Origin: Spirochaetales bacterium
Lineage (GTDB): Bacteria; Spirochaetota; Spirochaetia; UBA9216
Length of the DNA stretch: 38,196 bases
Direction of reading: 5' to 3'
Assembly: GCA_016342585.1 (NCBI GenBank)
Contig: JAEINK010000050.1
Coordinates: forward strand, 1-38,196
Shown: piece by piece, positions 35,033-38,196 of the stretch
How positions within the stretch are numbered: the first letter of the stretch is position 1
How the letters are laid out: every line of letters starts with the position of its first letter
Made by a program: the position numbers and the translations under genes
The notes under the pieces: generated by a model
Told to the model about the DNA's origin: nothing
Seen by the model: only the letters and a program-made list of their open reading frames with translations
Database searches by the model: none

Positions 35033-35688
35033 GGTCTGTTGCCTCCATCAATGTCGTATATCATTAATATCTTTCCGGTTTTCATATTTATCTCCAGTTC
35101 ATCACTATCGACTATATTACTAATTCCGAAATCACCTTTATTCCAGACAAGTTCATCAAGTGACCACTTAAGACCAAGACTTGTCATCCTGCATTCACTA
35201 CTGCCAAGAGGAAAAAGAGAAATTCTTTTATCCTTGAGTTTCCTGGATCTGAAACGACCGTCTATCAGTACCATATGTTCCATTGCGGTATACCACTCAT
35301 CAGGAGCATTCTCTCTATCAAAAAGCGAATAAACTGCCAGAAAATGGTCCATACGGCCACCACCGGCACCCCAGATAATAGTCTTCCCGCACCCCCTTTC
35401 CTGAAGCATCCGGAGCCCAATCTCTGTATCGGTATCATCCTTTTTCTTCGGAAACCGGATAACCTGTTCTTCCTCCATGCTGTCGAGAACCGATTCATCC
35501 ATAATTGAATCCATATCTCCAACACAGTAAGATACTTCAATACCAGCTTCATTGGCATAATCCATTCCTGAATCAGCCGCAATAACGATCCAATTTTTCT
35601 GAATAATTGTTTTTAATTGATTTTTTGGCGGTTTTTCTCCACCAGTGATAAGTATTCCAACCATCTTATCATAATAAAGATATTTCAT
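35029..35688 (-). CDS. Thiamine pyrophosphokinase
   Basis: Transfers pyrophosphate from ATP to thiamine, giving thiamine diphosphate. The catalytic motifs are present: VIAADSGMDYA, CVGDMDSI (metal-binding Asp residues), KKKDDTDTEIGL and GGGRMDHFLAVYSL. The 219-residue length is typical. The start is uncertain. The ATG at 35688 has no clear ribosome site, and the ATG eight codons downstream (MVGILITGG) gives an N-terminus closer to the family. It is divergent from flaB and coupled to the downstream gene of unknown function. Confidence 0.9.
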   Translation of the reverse strand: MKYLYYDKMVGILITGGEKPPKNQLKTIIQKNWIVIAADSGMDYANEAGIEVSYCVGDMDSIMDESVLDSMEEEQVIRFPKKKDDTDTEIGLRMLQERGCGKTIIWGAGGGRMDHFLAVYSLFDRENAPDEWYTAMEHMVLIDGRFRSRKLKDKRISLFPLGSSECRMTSLGLKWSLDELVWNKGDFGISNIVDSDELEINMKTGKILMIYDIDGGNRP

Positions 35689-35741
35689 TTAAATTGAAAT
35701 ATCATTTTTTATCTCTTTTTTTTTATTTTTTTATATTTTCC

Positions 35742-35768
35742 TAAGGGATTTTTTTAATAAGCCGAATA
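35742..35768 (+). promoter_or_regulatory. sigma-28 (FliA)-type flagellin promoter
   Basis: TAAGGGAT (35742-35749) and GCCGAATA (35761-35768) are spaced by exactly 11 bp, as in the flagellar consensus TAAAGTTT-N11-GCCGATAA (5/8 and 6/8 matches). Transcription would start near 35775. Confidence 0.72.
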
Positions 35769-35777
35769 GAAAGATAG

Positions 35778-35793
35778 AGGACAAGGATGTCCT
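35778..35793 (+). promoter_or_regulatory. CsrA-type binding hairpin in the flaB leader
   Basis: AGGAC pairs with GTCCT around the hexaloop AAGGAT, exposing GGA in the loop. The core ACAAGGATGT (35781-35790) matches the SELEX consensus RUACARGGAUGU for CsrA in its last ten positions. A second GGA pair (GGAGGA, 35815-35820) is the ribosome site itself, about 30 nt downstream. Two sites of this kind control flagellin translation in Bacillus and Borrelia. No csrA or fliW gene is in the window. Confidence 0.65.
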
Positions 35794-35824
35794 TAATTTT
35801 AATGAGGTTATCACGGAGGATGAC

Positions 35825-36697
35825 ATGATTATTAATCACAACATGAGCGCAATGTTTGCACAGAGAGCAAACGGTATGAACAATGGAAGTATGACCAAAA
35901 AAATGGAATCTCTTGCTTCTGGTATGAGAATCAACAGAGCTGGTGATGATGCTTCCGGACTGGCTGTATCTGAAAAGATGAGAAGTCAGATCAGAGGTCT
36001 TAATCAGGCAGAAAGAAATGCAGCAGATGGTATCTCCTTTATTCAGGCAACTGAAGGCTATCTTCAGGAGACACAGGACATTCTTCACAGGATGAGAGAA
36101 CTTGCTCTTCAGAGCTCCAATGGTATCTACGCCCCGGAAGACAGAATGCAGATCCAGGTTGAGGTTTCACAGTTGGTTGATGAGATCAACAGAATTGCTT
36201 CGCATGCACAATTCAATGGAATGAACATGCTTACAGGAAGATTCGCCCAGCAGACAGGCGAAAACAATGTAACAGCAAGTATGTGGCTTCACATTGGTGC
36301 AAACATGGATCAGCGGGAACAGGTTTTCATCGGAACGATGACGGCACAGGGTCTTGGAATCCAGAGCAAGAACGGACTCCCCCACTCAGCCTCTTTCATC
36401 TCTATCGAAAGCCCTGACTCCGCTAACATTGCTATCTCTGTAATTGATGCAGCAATGCGAAAAGTGAATAAGCAGAGAGCAGATCTCGGCGCTTACCAGA
36501 ACAGGCTTGAATATGCAACAAACGGTCTTGCAATAGGAGCTGAAAATCTCCAGGCAGCAGAATCGAGAATCAGGGACACTGACATGGCAGCCGCGATGGT
36601 TGATTTTGTTAAAGATCAGATTCTTGTTCAGTCTTCAACAGCAATGCTTGCCCAGGCCAATCAGTCAACACAGTCAGTTATGCAGCTTTTCCAGTAA
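35825..36697 (+). CDS. flaB: Flagellin FlaB (periplasmic flagellar core protein)
   Basis: A 290-residue core flagellin of the spirochaete FlaB type. The N-terminal D0/D1 region ([14 protein letters not shown] ... [22 protein letters not shown]) and the C-terminal helix ([20 protein letters not shown] ... [17 protein letters not shown]) are conserved. The central variable domains are almost absent, as is usual for FlaB (about 286 residues in treponemes). It polymerises into the periplasmic flagellar filament. GGAGGA sits 4 nt before the ATG. A sigma-28-type promoter and a CsrA-type hairpin precede it, and a strong terminator follows, so it is monocistronic. The spirochaete origin of the window rests mainly on this gene. 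Confidence 0.97.
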   Translation: MIINHNMSAMFAQRANGMNNGSMTKKMESLASGMRINRAGDDASGLAVSEKMRSQIRGLNQAERNAADGISFIQATEGYLQETQDILHRMRELALQSSNGIYAPEDRMQIQVEVSQLVDEINRIASHAQFNGMNMLTGRFAQQTGENNVTASMWLHIGANMDQREQVFIGTMTAQGLGIQSKNGLPHSASFISIESPDSANIAISVIDAAMRKVNKQRADLGAYQNRLEYATNGLAIGAENLQAAESRIRDTDMAAAMVDFVKDQILVQSSTAMLAQANQSTQSVMQLFQ

Positions 36698-36722
36698 AAG
36701 CTCTGAGTGTGATTCAAACGAA

Positions 36723-36751
36723 AAGGCCCTCTTTGCGAGGGCCTTTTTTTT
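36723..36751 (+). terminator. Rho-independent terminator of flaB
   Basis: AAGGCCCTC pairs perfectly with GAGGGCCTT (9 bp, loop TTTGC) and is followed by eight T residues. It lies 25 bp after the flaB stop codon. Confidence 0.95.
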
Positions 36752-36836
36752 GTACCTTTTTAAATATTATCTATGTTATATTTAATTCATGAAGGTCTTT
36801 AAACATTAAAAATATATCATTATATCGATTTTAATA

Positions 36837-37046
36837 TTGATGCTATCAATCCTTTTTTCCGTTTTCTTTAAATGGTTTTTAATTCAATACAAAGAGCCTA
36901 AAGGACGAATTACAGCCTATTTTCATCTCTACTCTTCGCCATTAGATATGATCCTTAAAAATAACCTCGAAGATTTTCAATCGAAGTATCCTATTGTTAT
37001 TTTTCACATTATTTTTTATAAAAAATGGTGTTTTCTTTCAAAATAA
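36837..37046 (+). pseudogene. Remnant of a second SBP gene, N-terminal part
   Basis: This short frame encodes a hydrophobic signal-like start (MLSILFSVFFKWFL) followed by GRITAYFHLYSS and NNLEDFQSKYPIVI. That is the usual beginning of a family 1 sugar-binding protein (first strand, then helix ending in a YP turn). The similarity fades after about residue 58 and the frame stops at 37044-37046. Start codons TTG (36837) and ATG (36840) are possible, with no good ribosome site. The matching C-terminal remnant lies at 37224-37793. About 80 residues of the protein core are missing, so this is a decayed gene. The link between the two parts is an inference. Confidence 0.5.
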
Positions 37047-37051
37047 TATAG

Positions 37052-37200
37052 TTGAGTAGTTTTCAGTACTGTGGTTTGTCAAGGGCGACAAAGTCGCCGC
37101 TAAGCGGTCGTAGACCCTTGATAAAGCCCTTTATTTATAATTTTGAGCCCAGTTGCCTTGGTAACTGGGATAGCTGCCTAAAATAAATCGTCTAACTCAA
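37052..37200 (+). other. Structured ~149-nt element (candidate ncRNA or MITE)
   Basis: No coding frame is visible. The ends form an inverted repeat (TTGAGTAG at 37052 and CTAACTCAA at 37192-37200, one base bulged). Inside is a multi-branched structure: TTTGTCAAGGG (37075-37085) pairs with CCCTTGATAAA (37115-37125) and encloses two perfect hairpins, GCGAC/GTCGC (37085-37097) and CCGC/GCGG (37097-37107). A further hairpin CCCAGTT/AACTGGG lies at 37148-37169. A 10-bp direct repeat TCAAAATAAT flanks the region (37038-37047 and 37215-37224). It separates the two SBP remnants and could be a small mobile element or an RNA gene. Confidence 0.45.
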
Positions 37201-37223
37201 TGTGAGAGTAAATATCAAAATAA

Positions 37224-37793
37224 TGTGAAAGTCTACATGATGAAACTAAAATTACGGAACTTGCAAGAAAAGGATTAAACATATTTATTGATGAGTTTGA
37301 AAACAAAACAAATGAAAACGAATCTTTATTCTTCATAGGAGGAAAATACACCTGGCCATGGCTTGCCTGGCTGCAGCATCTTCAATTAGTTTCTAATTCA
37401 GGAAAATCACCCACAGGTTTTTCAGTGGCAGAATGGAGTGATGGAATAAATCTATGGGAAGAACTCAAGAATTCGGGCCTGTTTAATTATGACTATAATT
37501 CAGCCTCTTTCACACCATCACTTTTTTCAATTAAAAGAAATGAGGCACTTTTTGTCCTAAGTGACTCAACTATATACTCTACTTATCTCCCTGAAGATCG
37601 AGAAGATCTTGCTTCAATACCTTTTCCCGGTTCTATTGAACAAAATTGGGTTGTCGGTTCAGGTTTTTATTTTGGGACGTTACTGGCAGATGATAAAAAT
37701 AAATCATCCGCAAAGATGGCTGAATTGTTTCAAAACTTCCTTTTCAGTTCATCTGTGCGTGAAGACTTCTTAATCGACGGTCAGATAGATTGA
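37224..37793 (+). pseudogene. Remnant of a second SBP gene, C-terminal part
   Basis: The frame is open from 37224 to the TGA at 37791-37793. It resembles the second half of a sugar-binding protein: LFFIGGKYTWPWLAWLQHL, GINLWEELKNSGLF, and the ligand-site-like WVVGSGFYFGTLLADDKNKSSAKMAELFQNFLFS. No start codon with a ribosome site fits. The first in-frame GTG (37425) is in the middle of the domain. The N-terminal half is absent or represented only by the remnant at 36837-37046. The 3' end overlaps the opposing lipoprotein frame by 24 bp, so the junction there is also suspicious. Confidence 0.6.
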
Positions 37794-38138
37794 CGCGGAT
37801 GTTTCCTTGCCATCATCATCAGAAACAACAATAGTAAATTCATGATCACCATCCTTAAATTCTGTTGAATCAATAACAAGTGACCAGGCCTCATCACTTA
37901 ATGCTGCCGAAAAATCAGTCTCATCATGGGTAATAGTGATCCTTGAAACTGCCAGATCATCCTGTGCAGTTCCGGACAGTGTGAAGGACGCTTGAACATA
38001 ATCTCCATTACGATGACTATCGATGGTGAGTTCCGGAGGATCCAAATCAACCCTTTCTCCAAGCCCTGGTGTAAATTGATTACAAGTCGAAAAAAAGATT
38101 ACGGAAAACAATGTAATTATTAAATAACGATTTCCCAT
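37770..38138 (-). CDS. Ig-like lipoprotein, probably 3'-truncated
   Basis: The protein starts with a lipoprotein signal peptide (lipobox FFSTC, Cys19). One immunoglobulin-like beta-sandwich domain follows (PPELTIDSHRNGDYV ... LSGTAQDDLAVSRITIT ... DGDHEFTIVVSDDDGKETSASIYLTVD). Related spirochaetal lipoproteins are usually much longer, with many such domains. Here the frame stops at the end of the first domain, where it overlaps the opposing SBP remnant. The 5' end and promoter region are duplicated in inverted orientation at 1-71. Outer-membrane or periplasmic surface location is expected. Truncation is likely but not proven. Confidence 0.6.
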   Translation of the reverse strand: MGNRYLIITLFSVIFFSTCNQFTPGLGERVDLDPPELTIDSHRNGDYVQASFTLSGTAQDDLAVSRITITHDETDFSAALSDEAWSLVIDSTEFKDGDHEFTIVVSDDDGKETSASIYLTVD

Positions 38139-38195
38139 CTTTCAACACTATATAAACCTACATTTTTTGTCTTTTTTGTACTCCACACCCATCCT
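38125..38195. repeat. 71-bp inverted repeat, right copy (matches 1-71)
   Basis: This is the exact reverse complement of bases 1-71. Here the repeat is the natural upstream region and the first codons of the lipoprotein gene, so this copy looks native. One further base (38196) lies outside the match. Confidence 0.9.
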
Positions 38196-38196
38196 G

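Noticed and set aside
37051..37196. Possible integron attC site (GTTGAGT ... GTCTAAC)
   Set aside because: The two core-like heptamers are in the wrong order for an attC site (it should begin RYYYAAC and end GTTRRRY), and no integrase or cassette array is present.

Overview
This 38.2 kb window looks like chromosomal DNA of a spirochaete (phylum Spirochaetota). The strongest clue is a FlaB-type periplasmic flagellin near the right end. A long protein resembling a spirochaete-restricted family, CsgG-like lipoprotein/activator proteins and solute-binding proteins with a typical spirochaetal signal peptide agree with this. The two window ends carry the same 71 bp in inverted orientation (1-71 and 38125-38195). 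This suggests the window is a whole contig whose ends meet in a repeat or at a chimeric junction.

Left third (1-17.6 kb): mostly housekeeping genes. In order: a 3'-truncated CsgG-like protein, a PlsC acyltransferase, the HrpB helicase, a long-chain acyl-CoA ligase, a UspA protein, an orphan trpB with a promoter/operator-like dyad, a rubrerythrin-like diiron protein, an unannotated 48-aa gene with its own promoter, dyad and terminator, a zinc-ribbon/SPFH pair, and a tight operon purB-guaB-purA-guaA that converts IMP to AMP and GMP.

Middle (17.6-23.4 kb): a cupin, a minus-strand cluster (membrane protein, AroH-type chorismate mutase, methionine aminopeptidase, HAD phosphatase), a plus-strand pair (HAD protein, membrane-anchored SPFH-like protein) and a glycosyltransferase.

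Sugar-import locus (22.2-33.1 kb): a minus-strand operon SBP - MalF-type permease - MalG-type permease - large protein with a C-terminal phosphodiester-glycosidase (NAGPA-like) domain - glycosyltransferase, facing a divergent XRE-HTH/SorC-type regulator. The transporter carries two independent lesions. A complete 3090-bp transposon (27750-30839; perfect 14-bp terminal inverted repeats, 5-bp target duplication CCATC) splits the SBP gene, and a TAA stop lies in frame at codon 72 of the MalG-type permease. Removing the transposon and one duplication restores a clean 424-codon SBP gene, so the insertion is recent. The transposon has three overlapping genes: a zinc-finger protein resembling DUF6431 with no ATG/GTG/TTG start, a D,D(35)E Mu/TniA-type transposase, and an ExeA/TniB-type AAA+ ATPase. 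Its right end carries an asymmetric array of CGGGA motifs.

Right end (33.1-38.2 kb): a long spirochaetal protein of unknown function overlapping thiamine pyrophosphokinase, then flaB with a sigma-28-type promoter and a textbook CsrA-type hairpin in its leader, a strong terminator, remnants of a second SBP gene separated by a ~150-nt highly structured element, and a truncated Ig-like lipoprotein.

The items most worth following up are the three-gene transposon and the operon it broke, the flaB leader, the 48-aa gene, the structured element at 37.05-37.20 kb, and the inverted window ends.
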